Positions 16,049 to 24,341 of a stretch of 31,266 nucleotides of DNA are shown one piece after another; position 1 is the stretch's first letter; the number at the start of each line of letters is the position of its first letter. This DNA comes from JADLEX01 sp964586775 (lineage in GTDB: Bacteria > Lernaellota > Lernaellaia > JACKCT01), in assembly GCA_964586775.1 (NCBI GenBank), contig CAZPJD010000153.1:1-31266 (forward strand), in the 5' to 3' direction. The position numbers and the translations under genes were made by a program. A model generated the notes under the pieces. That model searched no databases. It was given only the letters and a program-made list of their open reading frames with translations, and had not been told where the DNA came from.

Positions 16049-16256
16049 CGACGCCGAGATTGGTCGCGCGCACCGGGCGCGTCAAGCGAGGCGAATCGAC
16101 GCGGGATTCACTCCGGCGCGACGGCGCCGATCGCCCTCGGCCGGCATATCGAACTCGAACACAAGGTCTGGTAAACTTTTTCGTCGTAATCGATGTTCAT
16201 CGCGGATGCATCGATTCGATGTTTTCAGAGGCGCGGGAGAGTTCCCCTTGCATCGA

Positions 16257-17941
16257 ATGAATGTGCGAGTCGCCCTCCTTCTGATTGTTCTCGCGGCGTT
16301 TTCCGCCTGCGATTGCCATTCGACGGATTCATCGGGAGGAGACTCGGCAACGGCGGACGACGATTCGATTTCCGATGACGACACGTCCGCCGATGACGAC
16401 GTGGCCGACGACGACGCGGATGACGACGCCGGTACGACGACCACGACCGTCGTGACGACCACCACCACCGCGCCGACGGGCTCGACGACCACGACGGCGG
16501 TGACGACGACCAGCACCACCACGTCGACGCAGCCGGGCGAAGGGACCGCTTGCAATCCATTCGTCGAAGATCCCGAGGTTATTGACCGCGAACAGCCTTT
16601 CGGGCCGTGGCCGGAGTTCGAGGAGCGCGGCATCACTTTCCGGCAGATCATCTCCACCGGCGCGGGCGAGGGACGAAACGACATCCTCATCACGAGCGAC
16701 GGACTCATCCGCGTGCTCGCCGAAGATGGCCGATCGCTCGACGTGATCGCGGTCGGCCCGGCGGGCGAGGTCTCGCGCGAGGTGGTCGATCCGCGCGGCG
16801 GCGAGTGGAAGGTGCTGGGAAAGGACGCGGACGATCACCTCTACGTGCTCTACACGGTGTACATCAGCCAGTACACCAGTGATTGGGAGGTGCGCGCCGC
16901 GACGAACAAATCGGGCGAGTGGGTGCGCACGGTGCTTTTCACGTCGCGCGACGACGAGAACATGAGCCTCGACATGGCGGTGGACGCGTCAGGGTTGATG
17001 CACATCGCTTATTCCGGCCGAAACAACAGCCCGGCTGCGTACTACGCCACGTGGGATGGCGAGACCTACGCCGAGACCCAGATCATCGCGGACGACGACA
17101 ACTGGCGTTACGTCTATACGATCGCCCTCGATTCCTCCGGCTCGCCGCACATGCTCGTGTCCGATCCCGACGGCGCTTGGCACTGGCGGCTCACGGACGA
17201 CGCGTGGACGGGCGACCTCGTCTCGGACAACGCCTTTGCGTGGGACCTGGAGATCGACGCGAGCGACGTGATGCACGCGGGCTTCGCGGCGAACGGCGGG
17301 CACCTCGTTTACGGGAAATACGAGAATGGGACTTGGAGCTTTGAGGACCTCGACGACTGCCAGGGAGGCGTGCGGTTCATCACCGTCAACGTGGACAGCG
17401 ACGGACACGTTCACATCTCGTACACGAACGGAAACGAGGACGACGTTCTCTACGCGACGAACGCGAGCGGCACGTGGGTGCACACGTTCCTTTTCGAGGA
17501 GGTTGTCGGTAGCGACGAGGGCCACGCTTGGGACATGGCGTCGGCCCTCGACGCGGCGGGGAAGATCCACGTCGTCCATCGCCGTTACAACAACTACCAT
17601 TACTCCCGCGATTCTGATCTGAACCTGACAACGAACGCGAGCGGAGAATGGGTGCGCCGACGGCTGATCTACGGGAGACCCTGGTCGTGGGATTTCCCGC
17701 CGGCCGTCTACGACTCCTCGGGACGCATGCACGTGGCCTTCGTGCGCTCACGCTTTACCGTGCTCGATTACACGCTGTTCTATGGGGTTCTGGACGGCGA
17801 TACGTGGACCGAGGAAGTCGTGGAAGGTCCCGATGTTTGCGATGGGGAAGTTGGATCCCCGGTACTGCAAATGGACTCGGCGGAGAATGTCTATATATTA
17901 TATTATTGCGAATTCTCGTCCGGGTCTGAGGTGAAAAAGAT
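16257..17941 (+). pseudogene. Asp/Thr-rich lipoprotein with beta-propeller-like repeats, 5' part (interrupted by IS element)
   Basis: The N-terminus is a lipoprotein signal (MNVRVALLLI, then AFSAC with Cys18), followed by an Asp-rich stretch and a long Thr-rich linker (TTTTTVVTTTTT, then TTTSTTTS). The body has repeated segments of the type SGLMHIAYSG, SGSPHMLVSD, SDVMHAGFA, DGHVHISYT, GKIHVVHRR and SGRMHVAFV, each followed by a strand and a Trp; this looks like a beta-propeller. The gene is cut at 17934-17941 by the IS element. Its frame now runs into the element and stops at 18185. Joining base 17941 to 20996 restores one 811-residue frame. ATG 16257 is used; TTG 16248, 7 bases after GGGAGA, is a serious alternative. 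Function unknown, surface-exposed by inference. Confidence 0.9.
17934..17941 (+). repeat. target-site duplication, left copy
   Basis: AAAAAGAT directly left of the element; the identical 8 bases occur directly right of it at 20988-20995. Eight bases is the usual duplication length of the IS1595 family. Confidence 0.95.
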
Positions 17942-17963
17942 GGGAATTATATACTTGACTCCC
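17942..17963 (+). repeat. left terminal inverted repeat
   Basis: Begins GGGAATTATATAC and ends GACTCCC. It matches the reverse complement of the right end except at one position (T versus C at base 14). It carries the -35 box of the transposase promoter. Confidence 0.95.
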
Positions 17964-17983
17964 GTGGCGTCCTGCGCTAGAAT
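17955..17983 (+). promoter_or_regulatory. sigma-70-type promoter of the transposase, -35 inside the left inverted repeat
   Basis: TTGACT (17955-17960), a 17-base spacer, and TAGAAT (17978-17983), close to the consensus pair. It lies 27 bases before the transposase GTG. The -35 overlaps the inverted repeat, so transposase binding there could repress its own promoter, a common arrangement in insertion sequences. Confidence 0.8.
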
Positions 17984-18009
17984 GGCCGCAGACACTAGGG
18001 GAGTGACCC

Positions 18010-18927
18010 GTGGACGAAATCACGATCAGCACGTTCCAGCTTTTCCAGATGTTCCCAACGCCGGAAGCGGCACGGGCCTACTTGGAGAAGCGCCGATGGC
18101 CCAACGGCCCGATCTGCCCCGAGTGCCACGACGCGGGCCGGATCACGCCCCGCAAAGACGGCTTCTATCGGTGCAACGCCTGTAAACTGGACTTCACGGT
18201 GCGCACGGGGACCATTTTCGAGCGGTCCCACATTCCGCTCCACAAGTGGCTGTACGCCATGTACCTCGTGGTGACGGCCCGCAAGGGCATTTCGTCCCTT
18301 CAACTGTCCAAGGAAATCGAGATCACGCAAAAATCCGCGTGGTTCCTTCTCCAGCGGCTACGGGAAGCCTGTGGCAACGACTTCACCATGCTTCGCGGCC
18401 TTGTCGAGATCGACGAAACCTACATCGGCGGCAAGGAAAAGAACCGCCACGAAAGCAAGAAGCAAAAGGCCGGTCGCGGCCCGGTCGGCAAGGTCGCCGT
18501 CATCGGGATGCGCGAGCGCGGCGGTCGCACCAAGGCCAAGGTCGTCCCCGTCACGAGCGCCGAACACATGCAGGACGCGGTTCACGAGAACGTCGAAGTC
18601 GGATCAACGCTCCACACCGACGAGCACGCGGGCTACGCCGGGCTCGGACAGGTCTTCTTCGACCACGAAACCGTCAATCACCGCTTGGGCGAATACGTCC
18701 GCGACGGCGTGACCACCAACAGCATCGAGAGCGTGTGGGCCGTGCTCAAACGCGGGCTCTACGGCGTCTACCACCACGCCAGCGCCAAGCACCTGCACCG
18801 CTACGTCCACGAGTTCACGTTCCGCTTGAACGACGGCAACGTGCGTCGGCACACCATGGACCGGCTCGCGAGCTTCGTGAGCGCGTCCATCGGCGTGCGG
18901 ATCACCTACAAGGAGTTGATCGCATGA
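18010..18927 (+). CDS. IS1595-family (ISXO2-like) transposase
   Basis: A 305-residue transposase. GTG 18010 is 6 bases after GGGGAG (17998-18003). Residues 36-58 are a zinc ribbon (CPEC and CNAC), followed by a helical DNA-binding region (GISSLQLSKEIEITQKSAWFL). The ISXO2-like catalytic domain has VEIDETYIGG (Asp135), LHTDEHAGY (Asp204) and TTNSIESVWAVLKRGLYGVYH (Asn237/Glu240 and Lys247), fitting the DDNK/DDEK pattern of this family. KHLHRYVHEFTFRLN is also characteristic. The length is normal and no motif is missing, so it should be active. Its stop overlaps the start of the next small gene (ATGA at 18924-18927), suggesting translational coupling. Confidence 0.95.
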   Translation: MDEITISTFQLFQMFPTPEAARAYLEKRRWPNGPICPECHDAGRITPRKDGFYRCNACKLDFTVRTGTIFERSHIPLHKWLYAMYLVVTARKGISSLQLSKEIEITQKSAWFLLQRLREACGNDFTMLRGLVEIDETYIGGKEKNRHESKKQKAGRGPVGKVAVIGMRERGGRTKAKVVPVTSAEHMQDAVHENVEVGSTLHTDEHAGYAGLGQVFFDHETVNHRLGEYVRDGVTTNSIESVWAVLKRGLYGVYHHASAKHLHRYVHEFTFRLNDGNVRRHTMDRLASFVSASIGVRITYKELIA

Positions 18928-19091
18928 CCAAGGCCCTTGAAGCACTCGATAAAATCGTGGACTTGGTGCTGAAATTCAGGCCGCGCAAGCCTAATCGGTC
19001 TTCGGCATCAAATTCCGCGAAACCCACCGCTCGCGAAGAAAATCTAGCCGGTCAAGATGTAGAATCAAATCAATCCTGTGGTCCAAAATAA
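18924..19091 (+). CDS. small protein coupled to the transposase (55 aa)
   Basis: Starts MTKALEALDKIVDLVLKFRP and ends SNQSCGPK. The ATG overlaps the transposase TGA (ATGA) and has AAGGAG 8 bases upstream (18910-18915), a strong coupled start. The first 25 residues form an amphipathic helix followed by a basic stretch (FRPRKPNR); the rest is polar and overlaps by about 100 bases the 3' end of the convergent membrane-protein gene. The tail may therefore be a chance read-through of a gene cut when cargo was joined at about 18985. Function not recognised; an accessory factor for transposition is one possibility. Confidence 0.6.
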   Translation: MTKALEALDKIVDLVLKFRPRKPNRSSASNSAKPTAREENLAGQDVESNQSCGPK

Positions 19092-19710
19092 ATTTTTCCG
19101 TTTCAGTCCCAACGACGCCGCCAGTCTTGTAGTGAGAATGTTCCAATCTCGCTATCATGTCCTTGGCCCACGTTGACGCATCGGCCCTATCAGCAGTTGC
19201 GAAGTCAAGCTGCGTGAAATCAAGATTTCCAGAATATCGCAGCGTCGCGCTTTCGACTGCTATTTTCCATTTTTTGATCGTGTCGTACAGTTTCCCTGTG
19301 TCGATATGCGGAAACCCGTCCAGAAGCGCCTTGCCATCGTAGATCAGGTTCAAAAGCGCGTCGTTGGCGTCGTGCTTCCGCGAGTCAAGTTCGTCGCGTT
19401 GGCGAATCGCGATGCCCACAACCTCGTTGTAGGTCTTCAACACGTTTCGCGACGACGCCGCGACGAGAACGAGGATGAACGTGGCGGCCCCTAAAAGCGC
19501 CGCGCTCGCAATCCACGACATGATTCTACCCAACTCCCATCCGTCCGCGATTGCGGTTGCGACAGCCGCCGCAACGCCGACGATGCACGCTGATATTGCT
19601 TCGTAGTTGAACCGCCGCCTCACGGCATCGCGAAGCGCAGCGCCGTCAACGAGGAGCGCGTAGGAAAGATACCCGCGCGGCTTGACCCACTGGGGGAGTT
19701 CTTGGCTCAC
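18991..19710 (-). CDS. cargo membrane protein B, two predicted transmembrane helices, unknown function
   Basis: A 239-residue protein starting at GTG 19710, with GGGTGA 4 bases upstream. Hydrophobic helices lie at about residues 38-55 and 63-84, separated by a short loop (ADGWELGR), followed by a cytosolic helical domain of about 150 residues (VLKTYNEVVGIAIRQRDELDSRKHD, LLDGFPHIDTGKLYDTIKKWK, FILDHRIDLILHLDRLDFLRERW). A short hairpin anchor with a cytosolic domain is an arrangement seen in effector-like membrane proteins of defence modules, but I see no sequence motif tying it to a known family. It is the second gene of a minus-strand pair and lies entirely inside the element. Function unknown. 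Confidence 0.75.
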   Translation of the reverse strand: MSQELPQWVKPRGYLSYALLVDGAALRDAVRRRFNYEAISACIVGVAAAVATAIADGWELGRIMSWIASAALLGAATFILVLVAASSRNVLKTYNEVVGIAIRQRDELDSRKHDANDALLNLIYDGKALLDGFPHIDTGKLYDTIKKWKIAVESATLRYSGNLDFTQLDFATADRADASTWAKDMIARLEHSHYKTGGVVGTETEKFILDHRIDLILHLDRLDFLRERWVSRNLMPKTD

Positions 19711-19771
19711 CCCGTCACCCTACGGTGAACTCCGTGCGCCGCGCAAGCCGGGCGAGCGCGACCGGGGGCCG

Positions 19772-20497
19772 CTATTTGCGGCCAATGATGTCGTCCAGAC
19801 TCCCCATGCGTCCGCGCCAATAGTTCATGAGGGATGCGCCAGCGGCCCTCGAAAGGATTTCTGACCGGACGCCGGAGTCGGCATCCCCGCTTGGCCCGAA
19901 CACGGTTGCGGCTGACGGGTCGGCGTCGGAAAGTTCGGCGGCTGTATCGTCAACCCAGTCGAAAACGGACTGTGCAACTTCCGCCGCGCGCTCACCCGTA
20001 GATCCGCCAGCTATGCCCTGAATTAGCACCTGATATGATAGCCCTTTTCTCTTGGCTGACGCCGCCGCTGCGTTGGCCGCTTCGCGCGCCGACAAAGACG
20101 CGCTGGCAGTTTCCCCAGCCGCGCGCATTAACCGTGCGTTTTCGTCTCGCAAGGCAGATGCGACGGACACGTACTCTTGGCGGTCGGTTGCCCGAGCGGA
20201 TTCCTCTGTTGTTAGTTTTTTGTCCGCAACCTTCTTGGCAATAAATATTTCGTAGAACGCCACGTATGCCGCGCAAAAGAGAATTATCACGGTCGCCGTG
20301 TTTGCAGCAGCGTTCACGGTAACGACTCCATTTGTCCAATCGGACAGTTTTTCGTCTATCCTGAATCGACCGCCAGAGCAGACATCAACAGCCCATGGCA
20401 AGCGTACGACGACCAGCGGGGCGATGGTCCGCCTTATGCGGATAAGGCGACGACAGAACTCCCAGATCGCCTCGGCATGGCTTGATAGGACACCCAC
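19772..20497 (-). CDS. cargo membrane protein A, one transmembrane helix plus coiled coil, unknown function
   Basis: A 241-residue protein, first of a minus-strand pair with the membrane protein 61 bases downstream. A clear transmembrane helix lies at about residues 63-86 (AAANTATVIILFCAAYVAFYEIF), followed by a charged, Ala-rich region that looks like a coiled coil (about 88-152, KKVADKKLTTEESARATDRQ and onward). The C-terminal part is acidic and contains GIAGGSTGERAAEVAQSVFDW and RAAGASLMNYWRGRMGSLDD. The start GTG 20497 has no strong ribosome binding site, so the first 20-50 residues are uncertain. No family recognised. The shared orientation with protein B suggests they act together at the membrane. 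Confidence 0.7.
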   Translation of the reverse strand: MGVLSSHAEAIWEFCRRLIRIRRTIAPLVVVRLPWAVDVCSGGRFRIDEKLSDWTNGVVTVNAAANTATVIILFCAAYVAFYEIFIAKKVADKKLTTEESARATDRQEYVSVASALRDENARLMRAAGETASASLSAREAANAAAASAKRKGLSYQVLIQGIAGGSTGERAAEVAQSVFDWVDDTAAELSDADPSAATVFGPSGDADSGVRSEILSRAAGASLMNYWRGRMGSLDDIIGRK

Positions 20498-20589
20498 GCC
20501 GCCATTCTACGCAGCGCCGTCCCACGCGCAACCCATCGACGCCGCCGCCTCGCCGTGGCACGATGCCGCACCCCACCAAGGAGTGAGCC

Positions 20590-20691
20590 ATGACCGAATC
20601 GGAACAGAAGATTCTCGACGAACTGCAAGCCATCAGTCGGATGATGCGCGAGATGATGGAGCTTCTACGGGCGATTCGCGCCGGTCAGTAG
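20590..20691 (+). CDS. cargo micro-protein, 33 aa, helical and charged
   Basis: ATG 20590 is 6 bases after AAGGAG (20578-20583). The product is MTESEQKILDELQAISRMMR followed by EMMELLRAIRAGQ, a single amphipathic helix with a regular heptad-like pattern and no Cys, suited to pairing with another helix. It is divergent from membrane protein A (92 bases apart) and its position between cargo genes suggests a regulatory or antidote-like role, but no motif proves that. The good start signal and the clear helix pattern argue against chance. Confidence 0.6.
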   Translation: MTESEQKILDELQAISRMMREMMELLRAIRAGQ

Positions 20692-20698
20692 CCCCGCG

Positions 20699-20902
20699 CT
20701 ATTCGTCGAAGCGGAACTCCGACCAGTCCGGCGGCGGACAGTCGCCGAGCTTTTGCCGCGACAGGACGGATCGCTCCATCCCGATACGACCGTACTTGAA
20801 CGCATCGATGAGCGTGGCGACATCAAGGTCCGGCATTTCCCGCGCGACCAGCGCAAAAACGCGCTCCCATGTCTCGCGCGCCATCTCGCTCCGACTCGGC
20901 AT
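20699..20902 (-). CDS. cargo small soluble protein, 67 aa
   Basis: ATG 20902 is 5 bases after GGGAGA (20913-20908). The product runs from MPSRSEMARETWERVFALVA to PPPDWSEFRFDE. It has a helical N-terminal half (RETWERVFALVAREMPDLDVATLIDAFKYGRIG region) and a short acidic tail. A longer frame extends upstream to 21034 through the inverted repeat, but its translation there is the repeat itself, so the shorter start is preferred. It ends 7 bases from the stop of the 33-residue gene on the other strand, so the two converge. No family recognised. Confidence 0.6.
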   Translation of the reverse strand: MPSRSEMARETWERVFALVAREMPDLDVATLIDAFKYGRIGMERSVLSRQKLGDCPPPDWSEFRFDE

Positions 20903-20965
20903 GTCGTTCTCCCGCAACCCGCCCATCGGCGGCGCTTTCGCGTTGTAGCACCCCGCACACGGCGA

Positions 20966-20987
20966 GGGAGTCAGGTATATAATTCCC
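20966..20987 (-). repeat. right terminal inverted repeat
   Basis: Ends TATATAATTCCC on the plus strand. It is the reverse complement of the left end except for one base. Unlike the left end it does not show a clear inward promoter (CTGACT without a well-spaced -10). Confidence 0.95.
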
Positions 20988-20995
20988 AAAAAGAT
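20988..20995 (+). repeat. target-site duplication, right copy
   Basis: AAAAAGAT, identical to 17934-17941. The host reading frame continues directly after it (atc gcg tca cga gaa). Confidence 0.95.
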
Positions 20996-21746
20996 CGCGT
21001 CACGAGAAAATGACACTTGGTCTACTTCCATCATCGAGGGTCCTGCCGACGGATTTGGGATTTCCCTATTCCAGATTGATGAAGATGACGTATTTCACAT
21101 TGTTCACAAGCGTAGGGACGGAAGTGTAGAAAAATCAGAATATGGAACAGGGGATGGAGTCGTTTGGACATTTGAAGACATTCCTATTTATGAAATTTTT
21201 GGAGACCTCTTGCTTCATTCGAACAAAACACTTTCACTAACGTACAGCGACGTCGACAATGCAGTTCACGTACTTAGCCGAGATCCTGATGGAACATGGA
21301 CAAATGAGGAGGTTGATTCTGAGCCTGAGAATCTCTATGGGTTAGTTTATGGAGCGATCGGAGAAGACGACTTCATACGACTCGTCTATCTTTATCAAAA
21401 CGACTACCGATTTGCCTCGAACGAGAGTGGTTCGTGGATTGTTGAGCATTTGAATCTTGGCGTGAGTGGTGGTCAAATTGAAAATGTTGTCGTTGTCGAC
21501 GAAATTGGAAATTCGCATGTGGTTGTATATGCATACAACGGAAATCCAGACCCAGATCCTAGCGGGCTTTATTATTTAGAAAATAGCGCCGGCAATTGGA
21601 CTCGACATTTGATAGAGCACAATGTCATCGGCCCGATGTCAATATCACTCAATTACAATGCAGGTGAAAATATATTGACATCGATGTATGATTACGGCGG
21701 AGACGAGGCCCTGACTGTGGCGCGTTTCCCTCGGGGATTCGAATAG
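20996..21746 (+). pseudogene. beta-propeller lipoprotein, 3' part displaced by the IS element
   Basis: Continues the frame of the gene at 16257: joined to base 17941 it reads EVKKIASRENDTWSTSIIEG and then open sequence to TAG at 21744-21746, ending TVARFPRGFE. Repeats similar to the first part are visible (DNAVHVLSRDPDGTW, IGNSHVVVYAYNGN, YYLENSAGNW), supporting one continuous propeller. The DNA is far more AT-rich than the 5' part: the row 21181-21240 has 19 G+C in 60, against 39 in 60 for row 17221-17280. The composition changes before the insertion, at about 17820, so the element did not cause it. This fragment has no start of its own and is presumably silent. Confidence 0.85.
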
Positions 21747-21811
21747 AGAATAATCGGCGCGATTCTGCTGCCGGTAGTCGCGAAGCGCAATATCACCAAC
21801 AGGAGAACATC

Positions 21812-21982
21812 ATGCAACGGCGAACGTGTATCCTCGTGTGGCTGACGCTCGTGCTCTGTATTCCCTTGGCCGCTTCGCAGGCGGGCGCGACGGAGTCATT
21901 GACGGGCTGTCACTCCGGCGCGACAGCGCCCTCGATCGGCTCGAACTGGAACTCCGACGGTTCGGCGACGAAGAGGCCGTAG
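21812..21982 (+). pseudogene. signal-peptide gene fragment overlapping the next gene's 3' end
   Basis: ATG 21812 follows AGGAG (21801-21805) by 6 bases. It encodes a convincing signal peptide (MQRRTCILVWLTLVLCIPLA, then ASQAGA). After TESLTG the frame enters the reverse complement of the 3' end of the convergent beta-propeller gene and stops at 21982 after 56 residues. The good start and signal with no mature protein suggest the 5' remnant of an exported-protein gene cut by a deletion or rearrangement at about 21895-21910. A genuine 56-residue secreted peptide is less likely but possible. Confidence 0.45.
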
Positions 21983-23082
21983 CGGATCGTGCCCGCGTAA
22001 AGGCGGCGCTTGAAGATCGCGACGGCGGTTAGGGCGTCGTCGGGCGGTAGGCCCGTCGCCGAACGCCACGTCGAGGCCGGTGTGTCGCGCATCCACAGCC
22101 CGTCGGGCCCGGCGGCGACGATCACGCGCCCGCCGCTTTGCACCACGTCCCAGCCCTCGCTGCGGTCGAGCGTCGCGTTGTCCACGCGCGCGCACGGCTT
22201 GCCCTTCTCGAACGTGAACACGCCCTCGGCGTCGGTGAGGGCGAAGCCCGACATGGCCTCGGCGTCCCCCGCGAGCCGCCGCACGCGCTCGGGCGACCCC
22301 GCCATCTTCACGCACTTGCCCTTGGCGTCGCAGCGCGAGACTCCGCCGCCGAAGCTCGCGACCACGAAGCGCGTCTCGGGGTCGATGCTCATGAGCACGT
22401 CGCGCGTGAGGCGGTCGGTGGTGATGCGCGTCCAGTTTGCGCCGCCGTCCTCGCTGAACGCCAGCCCCGTGCCGGTACATGCCGCCAAGCCCACGCCGGG
22501 GTGATAACGCAGGCTGTGGATGCCGCCGCCGTCGCCGCCGAGCTTCGCGATCTCGGTCCACGCGTCGCCGTCGAGACGCAGCACGCGGCCGTCGCGCGTG
22601 CCCGCGAGCAGGCCGGGTTTCATCGTCGCGAGCGACAGCATCGCCGCCTTCATCGATTCCACATCGGGGGTCTCGCCGGGTTTTGGCATCATCTTCGTGG
22701 CGAGCGTCTGCTGCGTGGGACGGACCTCGACAAAGGTCTGCACCGCGCGCGGCGACGGCAGGCCGATGCGCACCGGCTCCCACGTCGCTCCGTCGGCCGA
22801 ACGCAGCACGCCCGTGCCCTTCATCGACGCATAGATGTGCGTGTCGGTGGCATAGAGCGCGAGCACCTGCGTGGTGGGGCCGGAATCGACCACCGGTTCC
22901 GGGGCCGGTTCGGGCGTCGGGTCCTCGGGCAGGGGCGCGTCGAATTTCGGCATCGGCGCGGTGCGCGAGACGCGCGGGGGCTTGGGCAAAAAGATCCAGC
23001 CGATCAGCGCGCCGACGGCGAGTCCGGCGACGAGCATCGCCGCAATGCCCCGCCAGGATACGCGCTGGGGGTCGTTCGCCAT
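21910..23082 (-). CDS. membrane-anchored beta-propeller (BNR/sortilin-like) protein
   Basis: A 390-residue protein with a single N-terminal transmembrane helix (about residues 12-32, IAAMLVAGLAVGALIGWIFL), a Pro-rich linker (PEDPTPEPAPEPV) and a repeat domain. The repeats carry Asp-box-like motifs: GVLRSADGATWEPV, GLAFSEDGGANWTRI, GLWMRDTPASTWRSA. These are typical of BNR/sortilin-type propellers, also seen in photosystem-assembly and glycosidase relatives. It should face the periplasm, anchored in the inner membrane. Ligand unknown. It starts only 12 bases after the aminotransferase stop, so they are probably co-transcribed. Its 3' end overlaps the small signal-peptide fragment on the other strand. 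Confidence 0.75.
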   Translation of the reverse strand: MANDPQRVSWRGIAAMLVAGLAVGALIGWIFLPKPPRVSRTAPMPKFDAPLPEDPTPEPAPEPVVDSGPTTQVLALYATDTHIYASMKGTGVLRSADGATWEPVRIGLPSPRAVQTFVEVRPTQQTLATKMMPKPGETPDVESMKAAMLSLATMKPGLLAGTRDGRVLRLDGDAWTEIAKLGGDGGGIHSLRYHPGVGLAACTGTGLAFSEDGGANWTRITTDRLTRDVLMSIDPETRFVVASFGGGVSRCDAKGKCVKMAGSPERVRRLAGDAEAMSGFALTDAEGVFTFEKGKPCARVDNATLDRSEGWDVVQSGGRVIVAAGPDGLWMRDTPASTWRSATGLPPDDALTAVAIFKRRLYAGTIRYGLFVAEPSEFQFEPIEGAVAPE

Positions 23083-23094
23083 CGTCCCGCCCGG

Positions 23095-24294
<1,200 letters not shown>

Positions 24295-24341
24295 CGCATC
24301 ACCTCATGGAAAAAGGCCGCCGCGCGGGGACGACCGGGAGA

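Larger units (their letters stand above)
17942..20987 (+). mobile_element. IS1595-like insertion element with cargo genes, 3,046 bp
   Basis: Bounded by 22-bp inverted repeats (17942-17963 and 20966-20987, 21 of 22 positions matching) and flanked by a perfect 8-bp duplication. It encodes an IS1595-family transposase at its left end and, beyond it, about 2 kb holding two membrane-protein genes and three small genes. A plain element of this family would need only about 1 kb, so two thirds of it is cargo. All structures needed for movement look intact. Removing the element and one target copy restores the host gene, so it is a single simple insertion and probably not old. Confidence 0.95.

Noticed and set aside
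13770..16085. Minus-strand frame of 771 codons overlapping two genes
   Set aside because: It crosses the spacer and both the glycosyltransferase and subtilase genes in another frame and is Arg-rich without motifs.
17942..18185. Fusion protein of the lipoprotein with element-encoded residues
   Set aside because: The read-through into the left inverted repeat is a consequence of the insertion; it ends by chance in the transposase gene.
20903..21034. Longer start for the 67-residue cargo gene
   Set aside because: The extra 44 residues are translated from the inverted repeat and the host gene, and GGGAGA sits just before the internal ATG 20902.
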